Below are positions 10,940-22,160 of a stretch of 64,000 bases of DNA, piece after piece. The DNA is from Cristatella mucedo (taxonomy: Eukaryota; Bryozoa; Phylactolaemata; Cristatellidae): contig WPIO01000026.1 of the NCBI GenBank assembly GCA_009760855.2, positions 2,245,501 to 2,309,500 on the forward strand, given 5' to 3'. Made by a program: the position numbers and the translations under genes. The notes beneath the pieces are model-generated. The model was not told the DNA's origin, made no database searches, and was given only the letters and a program-made list of their open reading frames with translations. How positions within the stretch are numbered: position 1 is the first letter of the stretch; every line of letters starts with the position of its first letter.

Positions 10940-11185
10940 TTCACTGCTTGCTGTTCCGACCTCAGGCGCTTAAAGCTGGTGCTAAACTTTGCAGCTAGGC
11001 CTGTTTGTCGTGAGCGTCTTAGTCTCCGCATCCCACCACTTCTCGCCGACCTGCACTGGCTCATAATCAAGCACCGAATCGACTTCAAGGTTTTGTCACT
11101 ACATGCTCTTCATTCGTTGGCCCCAGCCAACCTATCAGATCTACTCCCCCACCAGGCTACGCATTGTACAACCTATTTACAGTAA
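10940..11185 (+). mobile_element. LINE fragment, main family
   Basis: Isolated RT C-terminal piece reading RPVCRERLSLRIPPLLADLHW and ending at 'ccaccaggctacgcattgtaca', with no tail. It abuts the 5' part of the next LINE, so it was probably interrupted by it. Confidence 0.7.
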
Positions 11186-11299
11186 TTGTGATTGTTATCT
11201 GACCGCAGCGAGTGAGAAATTATGTGCTTATGGATATCTAAACACTTATCGCTTCGAGCTGCTGGGTCTCCCAGGCTGGTGGCAGCCTTAGCTACGCCG

Positions 11300-14200
11300 G
11301 CGGCTAGTAACCTGCATGTTAGATGTGATCATGCACAGCTATTATCGCTTCGTCATTGTAGGTTATATGCATTCCTATATGTTACTGCTGGTTCTAGGAG
11401 TCTTGAATTATGCATTAACAAAAGAAAAGCACCCTGGAGCATCCTCGATGGCCCGAGCCACCAGCTTAGACGCCGCTCGTTTGGAGAGAACTGCGAGCTA
11501 ATTACTCACTCATTTGGTATTCCTAGCGTTGTCTCAAACAGCTCATCAGGCTCTCCCACATGCGTCAATGTGAATCTCTCGAAAGTAGTGGTCATCAGGA
11601 CTGTTATAACTCCGGCGGCCCAACTTGACGCTTGCCTTTGGAATCCTCGCTCAATGTGCAATTAGCCTCTAGCAATAAGCGACCTTATTTCTAAAAAATA
11701 GTCTCGACTTGCTCGCCTTGACTTAAACTTGGGTAAAATTAGTAAACTGCACGACAATTAACGATGCAACCCCGACTGGTTTCTTGTTCTTTTACACCCC
11801 TAGATCAATCAAAACTCAAAGTGGAGTTGCTGTTGTTGTGCTCTAGAAAATGAACTTTAAGCCATTTGCAGTACCCTCAAAGCAGTCTTCTGAATTGATT
11901 GTCTTGAATTCACCCAAAAACAAGCTACCTATAGTCTATCGCAGTATCACAGTAGCCTATCGCCCACCAGGTACCAAATCTTTCGATAACTCAGATTTCT
12001 GCGATCTCGTTTTTATTTTGTGTGCAAGTAATCGATCCTTCCTCATTATGGGTGATTTCAATATTCACTTCAATAACTTATCTGACACCTCCAGCCCTGA
12101 ATTTCGTGCATTGACTGACTCACAGTGTCTTGTGGCTCATAGGCATGGCCCTACTCACATCTAGGGTCACACACTCGACCAACTGTCTCATAAAACTGCA
12201 CTTCACTTTGTCATCACAAATTATTACCAAACCCTGCTTATCTGACTACGTGCAGCTCTCATCCAGTCTAAAATGTGTACCCTCCTCCTCCTTCTCCTCC
12301 TCGTACCCTCCTCCTCCTTCTCCTCCTCCTCCTCCCCGCTACAATCACGTGTGAATCACGGAATGTCAAGATTCTTGACATCGATGCTTTCCGTGCGAGA
12401 ATACATGCCCTACCTCTGTTGCTCTGTCCCCCATCCGATCAATCACCATTGGTAGATTGCAACAACATGACACTAGCTGACACGCTCGACGAGTTTGCAC
12501 CTCTGACTAAGCTCACTGTGGGCACTCTCATAGATGGCTAATGGTTTACCCAGACATTAAACTAGCTAGGTCTATTAAGCACAAGCTTGAAAAGCATACA
12601 CAAGAACAGGACTTACTGTCCATCGACAGGCATACGAGGACTACTGTAGGTCGTGCCTATCAGCTCTAACAAAGGCCAAGTCTAGCTTTTATAAGAAAAA
12701 CATTGTTGGCACACAGGTGCACAATCCAAAAGTTCTGATGTCGACGATAAACCATCGCTTCAACCGCTCCCAATTTGGCTCATTACCTGCTGATCTCTGT
12801 GATGATCTAGCTGATCGCTTCTCTATATCCTTTGTCCAGAAGATAGACAAGATCAGGGAGTCAATCCCTGCGATGGCAGCATCCCCCCTAGAATGGTGTC
12901 CCTCAATTTCCTGCAGCACCTCAATGTCTGCATTCCAGAAGGTCACTATTGATCTGGTCCTGAAGTTCGTATCCCATTCAAAGAAGACAACAAGTCATTT
13001 GGATCTTATTCCAAATATCCTACTCTTACGTTGTATTTATCTGCTGCTGCTATGCATAACAAACATCAGTATTATGTGTTTAGCCTCAGGTCATGTCCCA
13101 GCACCTTTTAAAAAAGCTGTAGTCAGGCCACTTCTCACGAAAGCGACACTAGCCCAGGAGAACTTAAGGAGTTACCGCCCAATCTCATTTATACAGATCC
13201 CATTAAGACACTGGAACGAGTCGTGGCAGACCAGCTGAAGTCATGTATTGAAAAGTTAAACCTTGCTAGTAAGTTCCGCTTTGGCTATAGATGCAATCAC
13301 GCCACACACTTAGCTTCGGGTGTACAACGACCTACTTAGGAATGGAGACATAGGTAGAATATTTCTGCTTGTTTTGCTCGATCTTTCGGGACCTTTTCAT
13401 ACTATCGATCCCCAAGCCCTTCTTGAACGCCTCTCATCTCGCCTGGGCATCACTGGCACTGCTTTGCAATTATTCAGGTCTTATCTCAGCGGGAGACTGC
13501 TGAGTATTGATGTGAATAGACAAAGATCATATGAGGTACCTCTGAAATATGGGGTAACCCAGGGATCCCTGCTAGATCCGGTTCTTTTCGTGGTTTATAC
13601 TCTCCCTCTTGTCAATGTGATTGCCGAGCACAATCTAGGCTTTTAGTTCCATGCGGGTAAAACACAGTTCTAGTTTTGCTTTGATCCCTCTCAGGATTCT
13701 AGCACCTCAAATTCACCCAACTCCCTTGCTGCACGAATTGATGGCACGCCATCATGGATGGCAGTGGATTTTCTTAAAATGAATGATGATAAAGCTTACT
13801 TACTAGTTGTGGGCAAACCCAGTGTGATTCAGAAATAGGAAAGGCTAATTCTCAAAATTGGCTCTACCAGTATATCTCCTATTAAATCTGCACACAACCT
13901 AGGTGTCATGTTTCAAAGTGACCTTACGTTAGACGACAACATAATCTCCTCAATCAAGTCTGCCTAGTTTCAGCTACATAACATTGCTAAAATTCGGGCT
14001 TGTTTAGAAAGGACACCACGTTTAAGTTGGTCCATGCATTTGTGACATCCCGTCTTGAATTCTGTATAACACTTCTTGCTGGCATACCAACATGTGCAAA
14101 CATGCACTTACAACTAGTGCAAAACTCGGCAGCTAGGTTTGTCTGTCGTGAGCGTTACAGTTGCCTCATCACACCACTTATCGTCTAACTGCACTGGATA

Positions 14201-14756
14201 CTAGCCAAACAATGCATCGACTTCATGGTTCGGTCGTTTACTTTCAGATTCCTTAATTCTTTTGCTCCAGCCTATCTATCGGATCTACTCCCCGCCAGGC
14301 CAAGTATCGTACCACCTGCTTTTCGGAAACTGTTTACCTATACCTCGTACAATCCTCAAATTCTTTGGGGACGGTGCCTTTAGTTCATAGGCTCCCAAAG
14401 CCTGGAACTACCTCCCGACCTGCGTCCGACATCCCCTGACTTGACCACATTTAAAAAGAAATTAAAAACATACCTTTTTTAATGAAAATTAAAAAAAAAT
14501 TAACCTTTTTTTTAATTTAATGGTTCCTTTTGATTCTTCCTTGTTATGCTTGTGCTTGCAGACACTGTGCATGCTGCCAGTAACCACACTTGCATGCTGA
14601 CTCTGTGCATGTCACCCCTAACCTTGCTATTCATGCTGTTCATCCAGCATGATACCACTCACTATCGCACTGTGTTTCCTTTGCAGTAAATGTAAAGCAC
14701 GTGGAAAGAGATTGAGTTCTCTGATGGCACTTTATTAAATGTATTATTATTATTTT
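11300..14756 (+). mobile_element. near full-length LINE, main family (EN + RT), inactive
   Basis: The 5' region (about 11300-11840) matches the 5' part of the minus-strand LINE at 24.6-25.2 kb, so both extend to a similar 5' end. Endonuclease domain from about 11850: YRPPGT, then LIMGDFNIHFNN. A (TCC)n run lies at 12282-12345. RT follows: GHVPAPFKKAVVRPLL and SYRPIS (13090-13190), then LLDLSGPFHTIDPQALLERL (13375-13430), SYLSGRLLSIDVN and YGVTQGSLLDPVLF (13480-13600). The position of the catalytic YADD-type box is disrupted. The C-terminal HxLQLVQNSAARFVCRER segment lies at 14090-14160. The element ends with the stem-loop tail and (ATT)n near 14745-14756. Stops and frameshifts are spread throughout, so it is not coding-competent. 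Confidence 0.85.
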
Positions 14757-14935
14757 CGCAATCTAACTTTTTACCTATACCTCGTATAAATTGCAAATCC
14801 TTTGGAGACCATAACTTCAATTCGTACGGTCTCAAATTGTGGAACTCGATCCAGACTTGCGTCACGACATCTCTTGACTTGTCCATATTTTAAAAAGAAA
14901 CGATAACTGCATCTATGTATCATAGCCTTTTGACT
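14757..14935 (+). mobile_element. LINE 3' fragment, main family
   Basis: Directly after the (ATT)n tail of the previous LINE, sequence resumes with 'ttacctatacctcgtataaattgcaaatcctttggagacc', a 3' UTR-proximal segment. Likely the older LINE (or a tandem one) into which the 11.3-14.75 kb element landed. Confidence 0.65.
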
Positions 14936-15786
14936 AGTTTCGTACGGTTGTGACTGTGCTAGAATTACTTAATTGGCTCGTCACAAAGCAAACAAATTGA
15001 AAGCCCCGTTTTAACGTAGAAAAAGTGGTCACGCACTGTGCTTCGAAAATCAGCCAGTGTGTGTGCTTCCAAAAGTACTGCTGGGACCTAGCTATCCTGC
15101 TACACGTAGCCGTCTAACCAAATGAAGGTGTACTCCTCTTTGCAATTTGTCTAATTATCGCATTATATTCTGCAATTATTTCAGATATCGGTTGAGACAA
15201 AGCTGTATCTAACAGCACTCGCCTGTTTTCATACAACTAAATTGCGAACGACTTAAAAGTCCCGAGACTGTGACTACACGTCAAAAAAGCCAACCTTTTC
15301 ATTTTAACAGTCGACGATGGAGTTGACATAGCGTTAAAATGAGAGGTGCTGAAAAGCTATGTGACATTCGTCAGTAGTAACTTTTGACTGAGCCTGGAAA
15401 TATAGTGTAGCCGATCTCAGGTGCAAGCTTTTGACGTGATCTTTGACTGGATTTTTACATTAGGTTTTTATTTTTCTGGCTAAGGACGGCCTGAATTTAA
15501 AAAAAGGCCAGTGAAGCATTGTCGTTCAATTTCAGCCAGATTATGAATGTTAAGATATCATTCGTCGTGCCAAAGTTGTAATTAATAGCAAAATAAAATA
15601 ATATTTTAACTCTTACACCATACAATACTCAATTCTAGGTTGTTTAGAAGCCGGACTTTTCATATGCAGGCAGTTGACAGTATTTACAATAATAATACTG
15701 TTAGTAATAATAACCACTGTGAGCTCATTTCTGTAGATCTCCAAGTGAGCTAAATATCTTTCCAATTCCTGCTCATCCAGTGCAAA
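14936..15786. other. no recognised gene
   Basis: AT-rich, short frames only. I see no repeat shared with the rest of the window. Confidence 0.4.
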
Positions 15787-16395
15787 AGAAGCAGGGAAAT
15801 TTATTAGTGATAGTATGCACATTGTCAAGACTATGTAACACCCCTAGCACAAGTCATATGAACACAATATTTGCGGTCAGGAACAGGTGTATTTGCTGCA
15901 TCTTTTTGTAATGTCATATCGCAGGATTTCATTTTGTCTGCCAGGAGTGAGCTCGAGGCTTTGGAAATGAACTATGGTCTCCAATCGATTAGAGGTTGGT
16001 TTGACTCACAGCTGAATGACTTCACACAGAAGAGTGATACAACCTCGAATTTGATGTGCTACCTGATGGGGAGCCGGTGCAAATTGGTGAGCAGTGATGT
16101 AACACTAAAATGGGATATATAACATTGGAACATAAAGCATTCTTGGGAGGCTTGAGTTTCGCTGAGACCTCGAGTCAGACTGTTGATTTGTGTATTGGGT
16201 GCCGTATGTGAGAAGCTGTGTTCTAAATCGGGTGCCTTCTGCTGAGATTTAAAGGATTTGTTGACGTCAGCAACAACGTTGTTCAACAGAATCAAGCTGA
16301 AACGTTTTTCTCTAGATGCAGCTGCTTACTTTTTGCCGTTTATTGTAGTCGAGAGCACCTTCTGTGCCATAGGTCATCATTGGACCTACGATTTG
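15787..16395 (-). mobile_element. diverged LINE 3' region
   Basis: Bases 15805-16100 match 46555-47070 ('atgcacattgtcaa', 'tttgcggtca', 'gagctgtgagtga' type landmarks, then 'gccggtgcaaattggtgag'), a diverged form of the LINE 3' half in antisense. Bases 16310-16395 match 49250-49335. Frames on the plus strand here are antisense shadows. Confidence 0.5.
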
Positions 16396-18835
16396 CCAAG
16401 AAGCAACATCCTAGATTACACTTTGCAGCTAGACAGAAAAAAAGCACCAAGACACTTAGGGTCAACATCCATGGCACGGATTTATGAGGATTCTTTTCAT
16501 AAAGGATCTCTGACAGGACGTGAACGAGCACTCTGCAAGGATCACTCTTCTACGGCCTCAGCGGCGGCGTCACACCGGTGCCCTCCGGTTGCCTGTGACA
16601 TCGGGGCTCCCTTCGTACAATTCACATACCGTCGCCGCAGCAGCTACGGCACTCCACGAGATGGAGAGAGCAGCCCCTCGGTTATACAGACCGACCGAGC
16701 CACCCGATGCTGACCTCAATAACGCTACCCGAACCTGACTGCCGGCCTCTACTACGAAGCTTCGTTGCATTGCCTAATGAAAGGCATGACGTAGATGCAC
16801 CGCAGGGATTAAATCGTAGCATCCTCAAGGACCGACAATGACGTCATTACAGCTACCCGCTGAGCCGACTGGACACTTATAGTTGCGGCTTACAGTTGGC
16901 CATTCCGAACAGGTGACCACAGGCAGCAATCCTGACTACCGGATGATGTCTTTTGGGTGACGATTCTCTCCACTTCAGTGGAAGAAGGATCGGCTTTACG
17001 ACTTTGTCTTTGGTCACGTGCCGAGCTCAGAGGAGTAGGCTCTGCGGTTTTGGAGCTCGACCGCCTTGACTGCATCACCCATCGTCCAACGGAGGGACGA
17101 CTAACGGACGCACCCAGACCCACCGAGCGTGCCACTCGCGCTCAAACCGCAAGCGAATCTAGAAACTGGGAGAGAATGTAAAGCGGCGTCCGTCGCTCCT
17201 TCAATCGCTCTCTCGCACTCCTTTCAGCTGCACCGAGCGACAGTGAAGGCGCGAGCGCCGCCTCAGCAGCAGCCACAGCCACAGCCGAGCGACGGGCACC
17301 GCAGCCGCCGCCAATTCCACTACCACCTTTCATTGTAACTTAAGCTATCTTCTACCTATTTGTAGCACGGCAGATTAGGAAAACACAGCTTATACCGATG
17401 GAAAAGAAATTTAAATCGGATACATATTAATGGTAAATTCACATCATGAGGTTTCTCTTAGTATGAGCCTCCATACGCATCTTTATACCGAGAGATGCAA
17501 ACGTAGATATGCTCAGAGAGTATTAATGTTTGCATACGTGGAGTTATTATATCCACATATATAGATATGGAGATTGGTGAAGCCAAGGGGGCAGGCAGGT
17601 CAGCTGCTCTCCAAACCAATGAGCAGCTTTCACTGGTAGTAATGATGGCGGACGTTCCTCTTCTGCTGATTCCAGCCCCTCGCTTTTAGCGCCGTAGCGA
17701 GTAGCTGCCGGGTGCGAATCTAGCCTTGCCGATCTGCTCGGATCCATTAGTCAGGTCGTAGCGAGCGACGGATTTGATCCAAGATTGAGACCTATTAACG
17801 TTCTAAAATTACCTGAAGCCAAAGAATGCCCAACTGACATTAAACACAAAGTGGTTAGCATGTCAACTAAAGGCGGGTTTGCCAACCAGGATGCTGGGCG
17901 GTAGGTAAGCGCAAGAATGCCATCAGCTGAGGATTTCAAGAAAATTATCGACAGACATTAATCTAAGAATGGCCGCCTATAGTTGGGTGCGTGAAAGCAA
18001 CTGCACAAGTTTGGAAGTGCAGCTGCAGTAGCTCAAGCCAGAGACTAACCTTCGAGAGATGTGAGTGACCGAACCTTTGTCACCGAAAAGATAAGTTCAA
18101 GATAGACTGCCCAACTGTGCTCCTGGGGGAGGGCTACTATTCTGCTTCGTAGGAACGCTTTATGTAGCCTGCAACGCTGACCCCTGCACGTAGCCCCTGC
18201 TAACCGGTCCGCATTTTGATGTCTGTTTTGGTGCCGGGTTATGGCAGGTGGCAACTAATCCACACACCAGTCCCGAATTTCACGGTATCCGGGTAGAGCA
18301 CCAGAGGGGCAGAGGCTTGCTCAGTTGCACACCTTTTTGGGCCACGCGGCTCTACGTAGCAAGTACAATCATCCATCACCTTGCTAACCTGGCGATAGTG
18401 TAGAATAGGCTAACGTATTCGGGTCGTCCTCGGTCTGCGACTCGGTTTCGAGTGCACATAGCACTAGCCTCGATACGACAGCAGCATAAGCCACCATCAA
18501 CATCATTCCTGGTGATACGAGCGATTCTCTTCCGATAGCAGCTTCACAGCCGCCACAGAGAAACGTATTGAATGTAAATCACTGGCGAACGAAAGGAAGA
18601 TTTCTGACCTTGCGGTCATGCTGGCAGAGTCTGGTCGAGCTTAGGTCGGCAAAATAAGCGGACTACCTTAGCCATGTCATGCTTTGGCACGTAATAGTCA
18701 TCCACTGCGGCACTAAAAGGTATCACATAATTTAGTGCTTGGTCCACTTCTTTCCGAAAATCATGCTCTCCCTCAAACAGATGGAATGGCCAAACAAAGT
18801 CTAGGCTCGCACTACCATGAGTTCGGCACACACAT
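16396..18835. other. unassigned; GC-rich part at 16.5-17.34 kb
   Basis: Bases about 16500-17340 are GC- and CpG-richer than the flanks and contain a Gln/Pro-coding stretch (17250-17330, QQQPQPQP). Frames on both strands are equally open there, which is expected from composition, and no splice pattern or domain is visible. It may be a promoter or a 5' exon of something unrecognised. Bases 17340-18835 show nothing I can name. Confidence 0.3.
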
Positions 18836-18839
18836 TTGT

Positions 18840-19280
18840 CCTAGGTTTTATCCCTCCCTGCTTTCCAGAACGATCAAGTATCTCAACTCCTTTGATGCAT
18901 ATATATTTGTGTATATTCCGGGAATTTACGGCAGCAAAAACTCTCGAATTAAATTATGATAAAACCAAAGTACTACTGGAAGGAATACGTAGTGTTGTTC
19001 AAAAATTAAAAAATGTATCCCTCAAATGGGCTCTGCTATCATAAAACCCGAAGCCTCGGCACAAAATCTCGGAGTCCTGATCCAAATTCAGCTTTCACTA
19101 GACGACTACTTCAGCTCTGAATTCACATTCAAGTTGTTCCATGCATATTATTTTTTACCTCCTTTGAGCTTTTGTCTACTAACTCACCACTTGCAGGTCG
19201 TCGGGCCTTTACCAGTAGGCGTTTTGAGATGATGCGAAACTCGGCAGCGCTATATGTATTTCGTGAGCCGTTGGTGATAA
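18840..19280 (+). mobile_element. LINE RT fragment, main family
   Basis: Matches the post-catalytic RT region of the other LINEs: 'gataaaaccaaagtactactgg', 'ccctcaaatgggctctgctatcat', 'gcacaaaatctcggagtcctg', 'ctagacgactacttcagctc'. Broken frames, no tail. A weak trace of the second LINE family's end may follow at 19400-19560 ('gctatgcttctcactttctctatgtt'). Confidence 0.65.
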
Positions 19281-20069
19281 AAGCTTTTGCTTTAATGATC
19301 CCAGAATGTAGAATGCTCTTTCACAATTATATTGCAGTTAAAAAAATTCCTTGCTGTGGAATGTGTGATATTTTAAAGCCGTGCTGAGCTGTAACTCTCA
19401 CTTACTCTACTTCATACTGCTTACCTTATACTCACTTCTTCGACTCCATGACAAGGTCAGCTATGCTTCTCACTTTCTCTATGTTTCGGGAAATGATCTT
19501 TTTGGCTGCCGCAAGCCTACCGTCAACTGCTTTGTCTTTGAGTGCGGTTAACAAAGCTCTCATGCATACATATACGCATAAGCATTCTACGCGGCTTTGT
19601 TTAGTTGCAGTTAAAAATTAATTACGCTAACTCCGAAGGTGACTAATAACATTAATAACCATACTATCAATACATTTGACAAAGTCCCCTCAGAAAACTC
19701 AATCTCTTTTAAGGCACTTTGCATATGTTGCAAAAGAAGCACGATTGAATGGTTAGTATTATCATGCTGAATAAATAACAAGAATAGCATGGTTAGGGGT
19801 GACTCTCATAGGGTCAGCATGCACATAAGGTTAGGGTCAGTATACAGAACGTCAGCAAGCTAAGCACATAAAGGACGAATCGCAGCGACCCACTAAATGC
19901 TGTGATAAGTAGATGTGTAACTCGTTTATTTTTAAAATTGGAAAAGTCAGGAGCTGGGACGAAAGTCGGGGGTGAGTTCTAGGCTTTAGCAGCGTACGAA
20001 CTAAAGGCACGGTCTCCTCAGGATTTGAGGCTTGTAAGAGGTATGGGTAAACAGCTAGATTCCGGAAAG

Positions 20070-22160
20070 GGTGTACCGACAATGGAACTTGTGACTACTC
20101 GCCCCACGACAACTGGCCTGTACCGACCGGCCTATACGACAATTGATCGATATGACAATTGATCTTTGACAAGTGGCCCCATGATCAGAGAAAGGCAATA
20201 CAAATAAAACTGGTGCAGCTAGGTTTTATTTGATCAAATAAGGTTATATATTTATTACATGTCTTACAAGTTTGCTATGAATTTCCGGATAATACTATAA
20301 GGATTGGATATCAGTTAGTATAAATAAATAGAATTGATAATTTGCGAAGTTAATAATCGTTAAATGTAAAGATAATTATCAGTCATGGAGTCAGAAATAC
20401 AGTATGCAATCGAGCGTAGAAATTCCACTGCGACGTATAGAAACTTTGAATTTTGGAAAGTAATCGTTAATGCAAGTGGCACTACGAATTGGCGATGCTG
20501 CAAATGCCGTCAGCTTGGCTGCAAAGCTCTTCTAATAACGAATGACACTGCAATAGTTGGAATGCGCGATCCAGAACGCTGCCACGAAGGAAACGTAGCA
20601 ATAAATAAATTCCGGGCAAAAAAGACTGTTGGTGATATGCAGGCTAAGATTTCGGAAGTTTTTGTGACTCCGAGTGTAGTGCAAGGTTCTGTGGGTAGGA
20701 ACTTATCTGATGACGTGCTAATTGCTTTACAGAAGAAGAAGTCAGCCTTGAATCGAGCGCTGAAGAGGCACAGTAACAAGGACTTGTCCGAGGCTGACAG
20801 AACTTCATCACCGATACCCACAGATCTGTTATTTGACATGCCTAAGAAGTTCATTGATTTTGTTCTGTTTGACTCAGGACCAGGACTGGGTCGGGGCTGA
20901 TTATCCTCGGAAGTAGCACCTTACTTGACGGCTTGGCTCTTGCAGACGTGTGGCTAGCTGACGGTGCGTTTCAAGTAGCTCCCTTACTTTTCTTTTAAAT
21001 GTATACCATTTATTTTCAATCTGTACCTGGACTTATCTCTGTTGGACTATGCTTCCTACTTTCAAACTAGACTCGCGCAAATCACGATTGCCTTCTTGCC
21101 GAATTCAAACGTCCCATACCTGTTACAAACCCTCACAAAATTCTCATCGATTTCGGAGCAGCAGCTTTTAATGCTATCTCTGGCTTGCAATAGACATCTA
21201 CACTTACGGGTTGTTACTTCCATTTCACTTAGAGCGTTATACGAAAGTTCAGCGATTTAGGAACAAAAGAGGAGTATGAAACTGATTGTGTTATCCGTAG
21301 TGCAGTTCGATGTCTACCAGCACTGGCATATGTTCCGGAGACTGACGTCATCGAAGCATTTGAGCTGCGATCCGACTCTATGCCGTCACATGAGCATATG
21401 ATCGAACTGATCTCATACTTCGAACATACCTGCATCCGAGGCAGACGTCTTCAAAGCCGAGGTGATAACGCGTCAGTTCGCTCTTCCCTGTGGGGATGTG
21501 GAGTCAGTATGGGGCGTCACTAGACGGTATAGCTCATACACCAAATGCAGTAGAGGGGTGGCATTAGAGGCTCCAAGCGTTGTTTCAGCGCCATCATCCG
21601 ACGATGTGGACAGTTCTGAAAGGGCTTTTCATGGACTACAGTCAGCAGACTGCCTTTTTCTTGCAAGCCGCCACTGGCGTTCTTGTTGTCCAAGCAAAGA
21701 GATACGGCGAGCTTGCCGAAAAATTTCGACGGACTCTTGAAGGTTACAGTCGTACAGATGTTCTAAATTTTCTTTGTACGATTGTATATTTGTCGCATAG
21801 TTAGTTGAGAAACTACAGTAACATTAGGATCGATTTTATCTAGAACGTAATGAATATTTTTTGACAGTTTTAAGAGAAAACAAACTGTTTTACTAATAAT
21901 CCTGTTCCGTAAATATATATAAATTCAGTCAGTCATGAATTTATTCTTAATTGTTTGTATCAATTGTGTACATTGAATTTGCGTATTATTCTTATAAATT
22001 GACATATAGATCTGTTTTCGTATAGGCCAGTTAGTACGGCCTGTTGTCTTAGGTCCAATAGTCGCAGACCAGATGGTATATAGATCAATTGTCGAATAGG
22101 CAGGTTGGTACAAGCCATTTGTCGTAGGGTCAGTAGTCGTTGGCTCAATAGTCACCCAAC
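20070..22160 (+). mobile_element. Mutator-like (MULE) DNA transposon with long inverted ends
   Basis: The left end (20070-20155) and the reverse complement of the right end (about 22075-22160) match over about 85 bases with many shared blocks, e.g. 'cgacaa-tggc-tgtacc' and 'cgacaattgatc-atat'. Flanking 9-base sequences, tccggaaag (20061-20069) and cccgaaaag (22161-22169), agree at 7 of 9 positions, as expected for the 9-base target duplications of Mutator-like elements after some mutation. The element sits inside a LINE whose sequence continues across the insertion point. It carries a FLYWCH zinc finger and a MULE transposase (20385-21804). Confidence 0.8.
20385..21804 (+). pseudogene. MULE transposase with N-terminal FLYWCH zinc finger (frameshifted)
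   Basis: The first frame (20385-20900, 171 codons, ATG start) has an FLYWCH-type finger at residues about 20-66: Y...F.FWKV, then WRCCKC, CKALLITND and a terminal CHEGN, where the family has H-x-H. It ends FVLFDSGPGL. After a frame change the MULE core follows: LADGAFQVAPLLF (about 20950-20990, the first catalytic Asp region), MYTIYFQSVPG (21000s), a DFGAAAFNAISG-like block near 21150, then YETDCVIRSAVRCLPALAYVP and ISYFEHT (21270-21430), and EGWHRGFQALFQRHHPTMW (about 21555-21620). That order is characteristic of MULE transposases, which cut and paste DNA with a DDE active site. At least three to four frameshifts and several stops make it inactive as read. A one-exon origin fits a transposon gene. 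Confidence 0.8.

Noticed and set aside
16500..17340. Protein-coding exon in the GC-rich stretch
   Set aside because: Several frames on both strands are equally open, with no conserved motif or splice pattern; left as unassigned.
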